Assembly (NCBI RefSeq): GCF_008705135.1
Contig: NZ_CP023694.1
Coordinates: 682,001-746,000 of the forward strand
DNA: 64,000 bases
Source: Streptomyces coeruleorubidus
GTDB lineage: Bacteria; Actinomycetota; Actinomycetes; Streptomycetales; Streptomycetaceae
Reading direction: 5' to 3'
Shown: in pieces, positions 52,954 through 61,896 of the stretch
How the letters are laid out: each line of letters begins with the position of its first letter
Position numbering within the stretch: the stretch's first letter is position 1
Translations under genes and position numbers: made by a program
The notes under the pieces: generated by a model
Databases searched by the model: none
Told to the model about the DNA's origin: nothing
The model's input: only the letters and a program-made list of their open reading frames with translations

Positions 52954-54144
52954 ATGAGCGTGCAGCGGTATCCCCTGGCCGGGGTCACGGTGGTCAGCCT
53001 GGAGCAGGCCGTGGCCGCGCCCTACGCCACCCGGCAGCTCGCCGACCTCGGCGCCCGGGTGATCAAGGTGGAGCGGCCGGGCGGCGGTGACTTCGCCCGC
53101 CGGTACGACACGACCGTGCACGGCCACTCCAGCTATTTCGTGTGGCTCAACCGGTCCAAGGAGTCCCTCACGCTGGACCTCAAGGATCCGCGGGGCCGCG
53201 AGATCCTGCACGAACTCCTCGACGGGGCCGACGTGTTCGTACAGAACCTCGCCCCGGGCGCCGCCGGCCGCCTCGGCCTGGACGCCGCCACCGTCACCAG
53301 CCGCCGCCCCGGTCTGATCCCGTGCACGATATCCGGCTGGGGCACGACCGGTCCCTGGGCCGACCGCAAGGCGTACGACCTGCTCGTGCAGTGCCAGACC
53401 GGTCTGGTGTCCCTGACGGGAACCCCGGAGGGGACGGCCCGGACCGGGATCTCCGTCGCCGACATCGCCGCCGGGATGTACGCGTACAGCGGCGTCCTCA
53501 CGGCGCTGTACACCCGCGCCGTCACCGGCGAGGCCCACCCGGTGGAGGTGTCCCTGTTCGAGGCGCTGGCGGAGTGGATGGGCCAGCCCGCCTACTACAC
53601 CCGGCACGGCGGCACCCAGCCCCCGCGCCTCGGCACCCAGCACGCCACCATCGCGCCGTACGGGACGTACGAGGCCGCCGACGGCAAGGAGGTGCTGTTC
53701 TCCATCCAGAACGAGCGCGAGTGGGCGGCCCTGTGCACCGAGTTCCTCGGCCGGCCGGAGCTGGTCGGGGATCCGCGCTTCGCCACCGCCTCCGACCGCG
53801 TCGCCCACCGCGAGGAGCTCAACACGATCGTCGCCGCCCGCATCGCCCGTTCCGGCTCGGAGGAGATCCTCAAGGACCTGGAGGCCATCGGCATCGCCTG
53901 CGCCGGGGTCAACGACGTCGCCGCGTTCCTGGACCACCCGGTGCTGGCCGCCCGCGGCCGCTGGACCGAGGTCGGGGTGCCGGGGGCGACGGTGGAGGCA
54001 CTGCTCCCGCCGGCCGACCTCGCGGGCCTGCCCGCCCGGATGGACCCCGTCCCGGCGGTCGGCGAGCACACCGGGTCGATCCTCGCCGAGCTGGGCCGCA
54101 CCGAGGAGGAGGTGGCGGCCCTGCGCGCGGACGGCGTCGTCTGA
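52954..54144 (+). CDS. CaiB/BaiF-family (class III) CoA transferase
   Basis: The 396-residue enzyme starts LAGVTVVSLEQAVAAPYATR and has KVERPGGGDFARRYD, the catalytic Asp in ADRKAYDLLVQCQTGLV (~148), and the GISVADIAAGMYAYSGVLTA region. Class III transferases move CoA between carboxylic acids through an aspartyl intermediate; members act on formyl-, carnitine-, mesaconyl- or succinyl-CoA. No partner lyase or ligase is next to it, so the acid is unknown. AGGAG lies ~15 bases and GAGGC 3-7 bases upstream of the ATG. The preceding PucR-type gene is the probable regulator. Confidence 0.92.
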   Translation: MSVQRYPLAGVTVVSLEQAVAAPYATRQLADLGARVIKVERPGGGDFARRYDTTVHGHSSYFVWLNRSKESLTLDLKDPRGREILHELLDGADVFVQNLAPGAAGRLGLDAATVTSRRPGLIPCTISGWGTTGPWADRKAYDLLVQCQTGLVSLTGTPEGTARTGISVADIAAGMYAYSGVLTALYTRAVTGEAHPVEVSLFEALAEWMGQPAYYTRHGGTQPPRLGTQHATIAPYGTYEAADGKEVLFSIQNEREWAALCTEFLGRPELVGDPRFATASDRVAHREELNTIVAARIARSGSEEILKDLEAIGIACAGVNDVAAFLDHPVLAARGRWTEVGVPGATVEALLPPADLAGLPARMDPVPAVGEHTGSILAELGRTEEEVAALRADGVV

Positions 54145-54163
54145 CGTCCCCGACGGGGCGGAC

Positions 54164-55147
54164 CTACCGGGACCCGGCGGCCCGCTCCGCCTCCTCGGCC
54201 TCGGCCTCCTGCCTCTTCGAAGCCCGCAGGCTCGTGATCGTGGTGACGGCCAGCACCAGCACGATGAAGCTCAGCGAGAAGGGGATGCTGATCTCGGGCA
54301 CGTGCACGCCCGACTCGTGCAGGGCGTGCAGCACCAGCTTCACGCCGATGAAGCCGAGGATGATCGACAGGCCGTAGGAGAGGTGGACCAGCTTCTTCAG
54401 CAGGCCGCCGATGAGGAAGTACAGCTGGCGCAGGCCCATCAGGGCGAAGGCGTTCGCGGTGAACACGATGTACGGGTCCTGCGTCAGCCCGTAGATCGCC
54501 GGGATGGAGTCGAGGGCGAACAGCACGTCGGTGGAGCCGATCGCGAGCATCACGACCAGCATCGGGGTCATGATCCGCTTGCCGTTCTCGGTGATGAACA
54601 GCTTCGTGCCGTGGTAGCGGTCGGCCACGCCGAAACGCTGCTCCGCCATCTTCAGCAGCTTGTTCTCCTGGTACTCCTCCTCGTGGTCCTGCTTGCGGGC
54701 GTCCTGGATCAGCTTCCAGGCGGTCCAGATGAGGAAGGCGCCGAAGAGGTAGAACACCCAGGAGAAGGCGGTGATGATCGCCGCGCCGGCCGCGATGAAA
54801 CCGGCCCGCAGCACCAGGGCCATCAGGACGCCGACCATCAGCACCCGCTGCTGGTACTGCGAGGGCACCGCGAACTTCCCCATGATCAGGACGAACACGA
54901 AGAGGTTGTCGACGCTCAGCGACTTCTCGGTGATGTAACCGGCGAAGAACTCACCCGTGGGCCCGCTCCCACCGAAATACCACAGCCCCAGCCCGAACAG
55001 CACGGCCAGGACGATCCACACCACCGTCCACGTCCCGGCTTCCTTGACGGACACGTCGTGGGGCTTGCGGCCGACGAAGAAGTCGACGGCGACGAGCAGG
55101 CACAGAGCTGCCACGGTCAGCAGCCACACGGAAAGCGAGACGTTCAC
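54164..55147 (-). CDS. TerC-family membrane protein
   Basis: The 327-residue protein has seven to nine membrane helices and the TerC signature residues: GYITEKSLSVDNLFVFVLIM (first acidic pair) and GSTDVLFALDSIPAIYGLTQ (second). TerC/Alx proteins export manganese and support metal loading of exported proteins; older members are linked to tellurite resistance. The GTG start at 55147 follows CAGGAGC. A long inverted repeat lies in the leader. No ter operon genes are adjacent. Confidence 0.92.
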   Translation of the reverse strand: MNVSLSVWLLTVAALCLLVAVDFFVGRKPHDVSVKEAGTWTVVWIVLAVLFGLGLWYFGGSGPTGEFFAGYITEKSLSVDNLFVFVLIMGKFAVPSQYQQRVLMVGVLMALVLRAGFIAAGAAIITAFSWVFYLFGAFLIWTAWKLIQDARKQDHEEEYQENKLLKMAEQRFGVADRYHGTKLFITENGKRIMTPMLVVMLAIGSTDVLFALDSIPAIYGLTQDPYIVFTANAFALMGLRQLYFLIGGLLKKLVHLSYGLSIILGFIGVKLVLHALHESGVHVPEISIPFSLSFIVLVLAVTTITSLRASKRQEAEAEEAERAAGSR

Positions 55148-55161
55148 TGGTGCTCCTGTTA

Positions 55162-55215
55162 CAGGTGTGGGGATGGGACATCGTTGTCCGACGTGGCTGA
55201 TTTCCGCCACACCTG
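55162..55215. promoter_or_regulatory. Inverted repeat in the terC leader
   Basis: CAGGTGTGG (55162-55170) and CCACACCTG (55207-55215) are perfect 9-base inverted repeats 36 bases apart, just before the terC-type start. They could form a leader stem in the transcript or two half-operators. The sequence does not match the manganese (yybP-ykoY) riboswitch core. Confidence 0.4.
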
Positions 55216-55231
55216 AAAGGTGAACACTTGG

Positions 55232-55876
55232 TCACAGCTGTGCGTGCAGGGCTTCCAGGACGTCCCGGTCCGTCAACTGGTCGAAGTTCTCGTACCAGAG
55301 GCCCACGGCCATGAACGCGGCGGGCTGGTGCAGACAGATCACCTCGTCGGCCTCGGCGCGCATCAGCTCGGCCGCCTCCGGGGAGCACACCGGCGCGGCC
55401 AGCACCACCCGTTCGGGCGCCTGACGGCGGACGAATCGCAGCGCGGCCCGGGCCGTGGAACCGGTCGCCAGGCCGTCGTCGACCACGATCACGGTGCGCC
55501 CTCGCAGGTCGGGTGCGGGACGGCCCTGCCGGTACAGCGCCTCGCGGCGACGCAGTTCGGCGCGCTCCCGCTCGATGACGGGCCCGAGCGCCGCCTCCCG
55601 GAGGCCCAGGTGACGCATGGCGTCCTCGTCGAGGAGCGGCACCTCGTCCCCGGCCATGGCGCCGACGCCGAACTCCTCCTGGAAGGGCGCCCCGATCTTC
55701 CGTACGACGAGCACGTCGAGCGGGGCGTCCAGCGCCTCGGCGACCTCCCGCGCCACGGCGACCCCGCCGCGGGGCAGAGCGAGGACGAGGGGATCGGGCA
55801 GCGCCCCCTCGCGCTGCCGGACGCGCAGCGTTTCGGCCAGTTCCCCGCCGGCCTGCCGGCGATCACGGAACCGCAT
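55232..55876 (-). CDS. Phosphoribosyltransferase-fold protein
   Basis: The 214-residue protein carries the PRPP loop VIVVDDGLATGSTARAALR (~120-138) and LVLALPRGGVAVAREVAEAL near the start. It belongs to the short group often annotated as predicted phosphoribosyltransferases, whose members commonly lie beside stress or hydrolase genes in actinobacteria. The substrate base is not predictable. AGAGGTGACC precedes ATG 55876. Upstream sequence to the next gene (55877-56147) shows nothing else. Confidence 0.88.
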   Translation of the reverse strand: MRFRDRRQAGGELAETLRVRQREGALPDPLVLALPRGGVAVAREVAEALDAPLDVLVVRKIGAPFQEEFGVGAMAGDEVPLLDEDAMRHLGLREAALGPVIERERAELRRREALYRQGRPAPDLRGRTVIVVDDGLATGSTARAALRFVRRQAPERVVLAAPVCSPEAAELMRAEADEVICLHQPAAFMAVGLWYENFDQLTDRDVLEALHAQL

Positions 55877-56147
55877 GACGGTCACCTCTGCTTCCCGCAC
55901 GGAGAGGACCCTCGGCCGGTCCGGCTCCCGCGTACCCCCCGCCCACCGGACGATGCACACCTCACCTACCGGACAATGCGCACCTTCCGGACCTCCGTCA
56001 CACTCGGAACGCGGGGTGTTTCCGGCCGTGCGGCGCAGGCAACCCGGGACCGTGCGCACGGCACGAACCGTACGTACGGCACGGCCCTCTCCGCACGACC
56101 GGCGCACCAGGCCACTGAGCAGACTCCGACGCGACGGGAGCACCCGG

Positions 56148-57392
56148 ATGACCACTGCCCCTTCTCATCCGCAGCCCGCCCGGCCGGGCCCGCGCATCGG
56201 CGTGCTGGGTTCGTACGGCGGCTTCAACATCGGCGACGAGTCGATCCTGACCTGTGTCCTGCACTGTCTGCGCGCCCAGCGGCCCGAGGCCCGGCTGGTC
56301 GTCTTCAGCCGGAACGCCGAGCACACCCGGGTGCATCATCCGTCCGCCGACGAGGTGGTGGACTGGGAGGGCGTCAGCCGCCACCACGTCCTGGACGCGC
56401 TGGCCTCGCTGGACGTACTGGTCCTGGGCGGCGGCGGACTCCTCTTCGACGGTGAGGCACGCCGCTATCTGCGCCTCGTCCGGGCCGCCCAGGAGCGCGG
56501 CATCCGTACCTTCGCCTACGCCATCGGCGCCGGCCCGCTGCGCGAGGCCGACGACCGGGAGGCCGTGCGCAACGTGCTGGCGGACATGGACGACGTCGTG
56601 GTGCGCGACGAGGAGTCCAAGCTGGTGCTGGAGGAGGTCGGTGTCGAACGCGACGTCGTCGTCACCGCCGATCCGGCGCTGCTGCTGGAGCCGGAGCCGT
56701 TCACCGACGAGATGATGCGCCACGAGGGCGTGCCCACCGACTCGCGTCTGGTGGGGATGTCGGTGCGGGAGCCGGGCCGGGCGGCCGAGAAGCTGGACGA
56801 GGGCGACTACCACGCGCTGCTCGCCGACGTCGCCGACTTCCTCGTCCGCCGGCTGGACGCGCACGTGGTGTTCCTGCCGATGGAGCGGCACGACGTGCGG
56901 CACGCGCACGCCGTGCTGTCCCACATGACCGCTCCCGACAAGGGGCGGATCCTGCACGGCTCGTACAGCCCGGGGCAGGTCCTGGGCTTCATGCGCCACC
57001 TGGACCTGGCGGTCGGCATGCGTCTGCACTTCGTGATCTTCGCGGCGCTCTCCGGGCTGCCGGTGCTGCCACTGCCCTACTCCGGCAAGGTGTTCGACTT
57101 CGCACGCCGCATGGGGGCTCCGGCCCTGGTGGGCGTGGCACGGGAGCAGGCCGGGCTGCTGCTGGCGGAGGTGGACCGCCTGTGGGACGAATACCCGGAG
57201 CGCCGGGAGGAGCTGCATTCCCGCGTCCGGGAACTGTCCGCGCAGGCCCTGGAGACCTGCGCCCGCTGCGGAGTCCTGCTGGACGAGGTCGACGGCGGCA
57301 CCGAGGCGGCCATCGGCACCGCTCCCCTGCTGGACACGCAGGCAGAACCACCGCATCCGCCCACTGCCGAACCCCGTCCGCTGGGCGTGTGA
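56148..57392 (+). CDS. Polysaccharide pyruvyl transferase family protein (CsaB-like)
   Basis: The 414-residue protein shows RIGVLGSYGGFNIGDESILT (~16-35), VLVLGGGGLLFDGEARRYLR, YAIGAGPLREADDREAVRNV, VTADPALLLEP and HLDLAVGMRLHFVIFAALSG. This is the PS_pyruv_trans fold. CsaB enzymes add pyruvate to a cell-wall polymer sugar, although some family members have other roles. There is no signal peptide. GACGGGAG precedes ATG 56148. It is followed 36 bases later by an FAD oxidoreductase, probably in the same operon, which is an unusual partner for a wall-modification enzyme. Confidence 0.88.
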   Translation: MTTAPSHPQPARPGPRIGVLGSYGGFNIGDESILTCVLHCLRAQRPEARLVVFSRNAEHTRVHHPSADEVVDWEGVSRHHVLDALASLDVLVLGGGGLLFDGEARRYLRLVRAAQERGIRTFAYAIGAGPLREADDREAVRNVLADMDDVVVRDEESKLVLEEVGVERDVVVTADPALLLEPEPFTDEMMRHEGVPTDSRLVGMSVREPGRAAEKLDEGDYHALLADVADFLVRRLDAHVVFLPMERHDVRHAHAVLSHMTAPDKGRILHGSYSPGQVLGFMRHLDLAVGMRLHFVIFAALSGLPVLPLPYSGKVFDFARRMGAPALVGVAREQAGLLLAEVDRLWDEYPERREELHSRVRELSAQALETCARCGVLLDEVDGGTEAAIGTAPLLDTQAEPPHPPTAEPRPLGV

Positions 57393-57428
57393 CGCCGACG
57401 CCGAGGCCCCGCCCGCGGGAGGACACCG

Positions 57429-58868
57429 ATGCCGATCCTGCAAGAACCGCCCGAGCCCCGCACCGTCACCCTGCCCGAACGGCCCGCCCGGCACGGCGGC
57501 CGGACGCAGGTCCTGGTGGTCGGCGGCGGCCCGGCCGGGTTCGCCGCCGCGGTCGCGGCGGCCGACGCCGGGGCCGAGGTCGTCCTGGTGGAGCGCTACG
57601 GATTCCTCGGCGGCAACGCGACCGCGGCCCTGGTCATGCCGCTGATGTCCTTCCACAACGAGCACAAGCAGGCCACGTTCACCGAGTCCGGGGACGAGGC
57701 CCGGCTGCTGCCCACCGACCACGGCGAGGGCGAGCCGGTCGTCCAGGGCGTGCTGTGGCGGCTGCTGGACCGGCTCATGGGACGCGGCGGCTGCCTGAAG
57801 CCCTCCCCCAGGACCGGATACACGGTTCCCTTCGACCCGGAGCTCTTCAAGCTGGTCCTGCTCGAGATGATGGACGAGGCGGGCGTGCGGATGCTGTTCC
57901 ACGCCTTCGCCTCCACCGCGCTGCGCCTCGACGACGGCTGGCGTGTGGTGTTCGAGACCAAGTCGGGGCCGGTGGTGATCGACGCCGACGTGGTCGTGGA
58001 CGGCACGGGCGACGGCGACGTCGCGGCGGCCTGCGGGGCGCCGTACGAGATCGGCCGGCCGGAGGACGGGCTGGTGCAGCCGATGACGCTGATGTTCCGG
58101 GTCGCGGACTTCGCCCGGCCGGACTTCGCGGAGTACGTGCGGGAGCATCCCGACCAGTGGCGCGGGGTGCACGGTCTGTGGGACCTGGTCGAGGAGGCCC
58201 GGGCCGACGGCGATCTGCGGCTGCCGCGCGAGGACATCCTGTTCTTCGCGACACCGCATCCGCGCGAGGTCAGCGTCAACAGCACCCGCGTGAACAGGGT
58301 GCTCGGCACCAGCGTGTGGGACCTGACCCGGGCCGAGTACACCGCCCGGCGCCAGCTCGCGGAGATCGACCGTTTCCTGCGCACCCGCGTGCCCGGCTTC
58401 GAGGAGTCGTACGTGGTGCAGAGCGGCACCCACATCGGCGTCCGGGAGACCCGGCGCGTCGTCGGCGACTACCACCTCACCGGCCACGACATCCTGGCCG
58501 CCCGGCGCTTCGCGGACGTCGTCGCGCACGGCGCCTACCCGGTCGACATCCACAACCCGCGCGGCTCCGGAACGGTCCTGAAGCGGGTGCCCGCGGGCAG
58601 CTTCTACGACATCCCGCTGCGCTGCCTCGTGCCGCAGGGCACGGAGCGGCTGCTGGTGGCGGGCCGCTGCATCTCGGGGACGCACGTGGCGCACTCGTCG
58701 TACCGGGTCATGCCGATCGCGATGGCGACCGGGCAGGCGGCCGGTGTGTGCGCCGCGCTGACCGTGCGCCACGGGCACGGGCCGCGGGGTGTGCCGTACC
58801 GGCTCGTGCAGCGGGAACTGCTGCGGCAGGGCGCCCGGTTGCGCATCGATCTGCCGGTGGCCGGCTGA
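57429..58868 (+). CDS. FAD-dependent oxidoreductase (FAD_oxidored family)
   Basis: The 479-residue enzyme has an N-terminal Rossmann FAD motif VLVVGGGPAGFAAAVAAADA (~29-48), a second element VVLVERYGFLGGNATAALVM, VVDGTGDGDVAAACG (~190) and the C-terminal LLVAGRCISGTHVAHSSYRV with MATGQAAGVCAAL. This matches the PF12831 group, whose known roles include oxidation of sugars or small acids. It is coupled to the CsaB-like gene in direction and spacing. The two may act on the same sugar derivative. Confidence 0.9.
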   Translation: MPILQEPPEPRTVTLPERPARHGGRTQVLVVGGGPAGFAAAVAAADAGAEVVLVERYGFLGGNATAALVMPLMSFHNEHKQATFTESGDEARLLPTDHGEGEPVVQGVLWRLLDRLMGRGGCLKPSPRTGYTVPFDPELFKLVLLEMMDEAGVRMLFHAFASTALRLDDGWRVVFETKSGPVVIDADVVVDGTGDGDVAAACGAPYEIGRPEDGLVQPMTLMFRVADFARPDFAEYVREHPDQWRGVHGLWDLVEEARADGDLRLPREDILFFATPHPREVSVNSTRVNRVLGTSVWDLTRAEYTARRQLAEIDRFLRTRVPGFEESYVVQSGTHIGVRETRRVVGDYHLTGHDILAARRFADVVAHGAYPVDIHNPRGSGTVLKRVPAGSFYDIPLRCLVPQGTERLLVAGRCISGTHVAHSSYRVMPIAMATGQAAGVCAALTVRHGHGPRGVPYRLVQRELLRQGARLRIDLPVAG

Positions 58869-58879
58869 CGCTGCCGCCG

Positions 58880-59536
58880 TCAGCCCGCCGCGGTCCTCAG
58901 CTGGTCGTGGCACCACTGCCGGGCCCTCTCGGTGACCTGCTCGAGCGCGCCGGACTCCTCGAACAGATGCGTGGCGCCGGGCACCACGTGGAGGGTGTGC
59001 GGGACGTGCAGCCGTCGGGCCGCTTCCTCGTTGAGCCGCAGCACCTGCTGGTCCCGGCCGCCCACGATCAGCAGTACGGGAGCCCGGACGGCGTCCAGGG
59101 CGTCGCCCGCGAGGTCGGGCCGCCCGCCGCGCGAGACGACCGCCGGCACCCGGTCGGGGCGTTCGGCGGCGGCGACCAGGGCCGCGCCCGCGCCGGTGCT
59201 GGCGCCGAACAGGACGACGGGCAGGCGCTGGGTGCCGGGCGACTGTGCCAGCCAGTCGATGGCGGCCACCAGCCTGCGGCCCAGCAGGGGGATGTCGAAG
59301 CGGAGTTCGGCGGTGCGGACGTCCAGCCGTTCCTCCTCCTCGGTGAGCAGGTCGATCAGCAGGGTGCCGAGTCCGGCGGTGCGCAGGCCGGCGGCGACCT
59401 CGCGGTTGCGGGGGCTGTGCCGGGAGCTGCCGCTGCCGTGCGCGAACAGCACGACCGCACGGGCGGCCGACGGCACGGTCAGATCGCCGGTGAGCGCGGC
59501 GCCGTCGGCGGGCACGGTGACCGTCTGGGAGATCAT
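58880..59536 (-). CDS. Alpha/beta hydrolase, dienelactone-hydrolase-like
   Basis: The 218-residue protein has AVVLFAHGSGSSRHSPRNRE (oxyanion region), GASTGAGAAL with a serine nucleophile in VVLFGASTGAG (~110), VLLIVGGRDQQVLRLNEEA with Asp, and GATHLFEESGAL with His. Streptomycete relatives are often fused or adjacent to phosphoribosyltransferases; here such a gene is ~3.7 kb away. The start ATG 59536 has AGGAGGC upstream. The substrate is unknown. Confidence 0.88.
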   Translation of the reverse strand: MISQTVTVPADGAALTGDLTVPSAARAVVLFAHGSGSSRHSPRNREVAAGLRTAGLGTLLIDLLTEEEERLDVRTAELRFDIPLLGRRLVAAIDWLAQSPGTQRLPVVLFGASTGAGAALVAAAERPDRVPAVVSRGGRPDLAGDALDAVRAPVLLIVGGRDQQVLRLNEEAARRLHVPHTLHVVPGATHLFEESGALEQVTERARQWCHDQLRTAAG

Positions 59537-59707
59537 CGGAGGCCTCCTCTCCTCCAATTCCCGGATTTCCGGGGCCGTTCGCGCCGCGGTTGCCGGGTTC
59601 TTCCGCCCGGCTACCCACACTTCGGCAGCCGTCCCGGCTCCGGCATGGCGCGATCTGTGGGATGTGTGTCGTTGACGCCATGCCGAGGGCGGGAGGAGCG
59701 TGGAGGC

Positions 59708-60688
59708 GTGACCGATCGCCGTATCGTCTTCGTCGTCTTCGACGGCTTCCAGCCGCTCGACCTCACCGGCCCGCACGAGGTGTTCCGCGGCGCGGGCGAC
59801 GCCTACGCCTGCGAGGTCGTGGCGCCCCGGGCGGGGCCGGTCAGGTCGGGCAGCGGGCTGCTCGTGCACGCCGAGCACGGCGTGGCGGACCTGGGCCCGG
59901 CCGGGATCGACACGCTCGTCGTGGTCGGCGGAGGGGGTGTGGACCGGGCCCGGCAGGACGAGGCGCTGGTCTCCTGGATCGCCGCCGCGGCGGCCGGTGC
60001 CCGGCGCGTGGCCTCGGTGTGCAGCGGGGTGTTCCTGCTGGCGGCGGCGGGGCTGCTGGACGGGCGCCGGGTCACCACGCACTGGGCCCGTGAGGAGCAG
60101 TTGGCCCGGGAGCATCCCGAGGTGCGGGTGGACTGCGAGCCGATCTTCGTCCGGGACGGGCGGGTGTGGACGTCGGCCGGTGTGACGGCCGGTATGGATC
60201 TGGCGCTCGCCCTGGTGGAGGACGACATGGGCCGGGACGTCGCGCACGCGGTGGCCCGGCAGCTGGTGCTGTTCCTGCGCCGGCCGGGCGGCCAGTCGCA
60301 GTTCAGTGTGGCGTTGTGGTCGCGGCAGCCGGCGACGGACCCGGTGCGGGCCGCCGTCTCCGCGATCCACGCCGATCCGGGCGCCCGGCACGACATCGCC
60401 GCGCTCTCCGCGCACGCCGGGCTGAGTCCACGGCACCTCCAGCGCCGCTTCACCGCCGAACTGGGCGTGCCGCCGGCCGCGTACGTGGAGCGGGTGCGTG
60501 TCGAGGCGGCCCAGCGCGCGCTCACCGAGGGCGACGAACCGGTCGAGGCCATCGCCCGCCGCTACGGCTTCGCCACCGCGGAGACCCTGCGCCGCACGTT
60601 CCACCGCCGGCTCGGCACCGCGCCGTCGGACTACCGCGCCCGCTTCCGCTCCACGGCCGAACCCGCCGACGCGCACCACGTCTCGTAG
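59708..60688 (+). CDS. GlxA-family regulator (DJ-1-like sensor plus AraC domain)
   Basis: The 326-residue protein has an N-terminal DJ-1/PfpI-like domain (RIVFVVFDGFQPLDLTGPHE; the nucleophile-elbow SVCSGVFLLAAAGLLDGR with Cys) and a C-terminal AraC helix-turn-helix pair (AHAGLSPRHLQRRFTAELGV, PVEAIARRYGFATAETLRRT). The GTG start at 59708 follows GGAGG. It lies 60 bases upstream of a stand-alone DJ-1/PfpI gene in the same direction, so regulator and enzyme-like protein probably form an operon. The signal may be an aldehyde, amine or similar small molecule. Confidence 0.92.
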   Translation: MTDRRIVFVVFDGFQPLDLTGPHEVFRGAGDAYACEVVAPRAGPVRSGSGLLVHAEHGVADLGPAGIDTLVVVGGGGVDRARQDEALVSWIAAAAAGARRVASVCSGVFLLAAAGLLDGRRVTTHWAREEQLAREHPEVRVDCEPIFVRDGRVWTSAGVTAGMDLALALVEDDMGRDVAHAVARQLVLFLRRPGGQSQFSVALWSRQPATDPVRAAVSAIHADPGARHDIAALSAHAGLSPRHLQRRFTAELGVPPAAYVERVRVEAAQRALTEGDEPVEAIARRYGFATAETLRRTFHRRLGTAPSDYRARFRSTAEPADAHHVS

Positions 60689-60689
60689 G

Positions 60690-60737
60690 AACGCTCACCA
60701 CGTCTCACAGAAAAACGCTCACCACGTCTCACAGAAA
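60690..60737 (+). repeat. 24-bp tandem repeat, two perfect copies
   Basis: A 24-base unit (AACGCTCACCACGTCTCACA and four more bases) occurs at 60690-60713 and 60714-60737. A shorter related copy precedes it at 60668-60689 and contains the stop codon of the GlxA-type gene. The repeat fills the whole gap between that gene and the next and ends at the ribosome binding site of the DJ-1 gene. Confidence 0.8.
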
Positions 60738-60748
60738 GGGGAACCCGT

Positions 60749-61351
60749 ATGACGACATACGGCCTGCTGGTCTTCGAGGACGCCGAGGAGCTCGACTTCG
60801 TGGGGCCCTGGGAGGTCTTCACCGTCTCCTCCCAGCTCCGCGACGGCGTCGACTCGGCCGTGCTCATCGCCGAGCACCCCGGGCCCGTGCGCTGCAACAA
60901 GGGCCTGCGCGTCCTGCCCGACCACACCCTCGACGACCATCCGCCCCTGGACGTGCTGCACGTGCCGGGCGGCCGGGGGGCGCGGGAGGTCCAGCCGCAC
61001 AACCGGGTGGTCACCGACTGGATCGGGAAGACGGCCGGACAGACCGCGTGGGTGCACGGCGTGTGCACGGGCACGCTCCTGCTGCACGCCGCCGGGCCCG
61101 CCCGCGGGCGCCGGGTGGCCACCCACTGGAGCCACGAGGACACTCTCCAGGCACTCGGCGACGTGACGGTCGTCCGGGACGCCCGCTATGTCGTGGACGG
61201 CAACCTGATCACCAGCCAGGGCGTCTCGGCCGGTATCGACAGCGCGCTGTGGCTGGTCGGGCGGCTGCACGGCCGGGACCACGCGCGGGCCGTGCGGCGC
61301 TACATCCAGTACGACCCGGCGCCGCCGTACCTCGCGGACGAGCCCGTCTGA
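60749..61351 (+). CDS. DJ-1/PfpI-family protein
   Basis: The 200-residue protein has the DJ-1 fold with the nucleophilic Cys in WVHGVCTGTLLLHAAG (~107) and the acidic partner region DFVGPWEVFTV near residue 16. SQGVSAGIDSALWLV is the typical end. Related proteins include isonitrile hydratases and glyoxalase-III-like enzymes. GAAAGGGG precedes ATG 60749. It follows a GlxA-type regulator, which probably senses its substrate. Confidence 0.9.
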   Translation: MTTYGLLVFEDAEELDFVGPWEVFTVSSQLRDGVDSAVLIAEHPGPVRCNKGLRVLPDHTLDDHPPLDVLHVPGGRGAREVQPHNRVVTDWIGKTAGQTAWVHGVCTGTLLLHAAGPARGRRVATHWSHEDTLQALGDVTVVRDARYVVDGNLITSQGVSAGIDSALWLVGRLHGRDHARAVRRYIQYDPAPPYLADEPV

Positions 61352-61401
61352 TCCACGAGCCGGGCCGGTCGCTGCATGGGGGCGCGAGCCTCGGGCAGTC
61401 G

Positions 61402-61863
61402 ATGTTCATGGGCGGTGACAGGGGCGACGACGGGCAGGGACGGCAGGCGGGCGAGTGCGGGCACCGGGCGGTGCCGCATCCGGAGTACATCCGGATCGAG
61501 GCGTGGGCGGCGTGCCGGGAGCACTGTCTGGCGGAGGCCGTCCTGGCGATGGTGGAGTGCTTCGCGGACGTCTCCGGAGTGCGTCCGACCGCCGTGGACC
61601 GGGTGCGGCTGGCCGAGGCCAGCGACGACGACCTGCTCGCCTCGCTGCTGGACGAGATCATCTTCCGGCTGGAGGAGTACGGCGAGGTGCCCGTGGACGT
61701 GGAGGCGGACGAGGCCGACGGCGGCCTGGACGTACGGCTGGCGGTCACCGGCCTGGCGGACGTGGAGATCACCGGGGCGGTTCCGACGGCCGTCGTGTGG
61801 AACGAGATGCGGATCGGGCCGGGTCCGTACGGGTGGTCGTGTGAGGTGACGGTCGACGCGTGA
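61402..61863 (+). CDS. Archease family protein
   Basis: The 153-residue protein matches the archease fold: GHRAVPHPEYIRIEAWAACR, EACLAEAV-like HCLAEAVLAMVECFADVSGV, DDDLLASLLDEIIFRLEEYG and the end WSCEVTVDA. Archease activates the RNA ligase RtcB in tRNA repair. No rtcB gene is in the window. A ~20-residue Gly/Asp-rich N-terminus precedes the conserved part, so the start is uncertain: ATG 61402 or 61408. The usual metal-binding aspartate of the family (H-T-A-D) is replaced here by HPEY, which may matter for function. Confidence 0.8.
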   Translation: MFMGGDRGDDGQGRQAGECGHRAVPHPEYIRIEAWAACREHCLAEAVLAMVECFADVSGVRPTAVDRVRLAEASDDDLLASLLDEIIFRLEEYGEVPVDVEADEADGGLDVRLAVTGLADVEITGAVPTAVVWNEMRIGPGPYGWSCEVTVDA

Positions 61864-61896
61864 ACCCGACGGCCGGGGTGCGCCTACCGTGGGGGT

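Noticed and set aside
55162..55215. Manganese riboswitch before terC
   Set aside because: A 9-bp inverted repeat is present but the conserved yybP-ykoY core is not.
55998..59681. A >1200-codon minus-strand frame
   Set aside because: It lies antisense to the pyruvyl transferase and FAD oxidoreductase genes, has shadow composition and no family motif.
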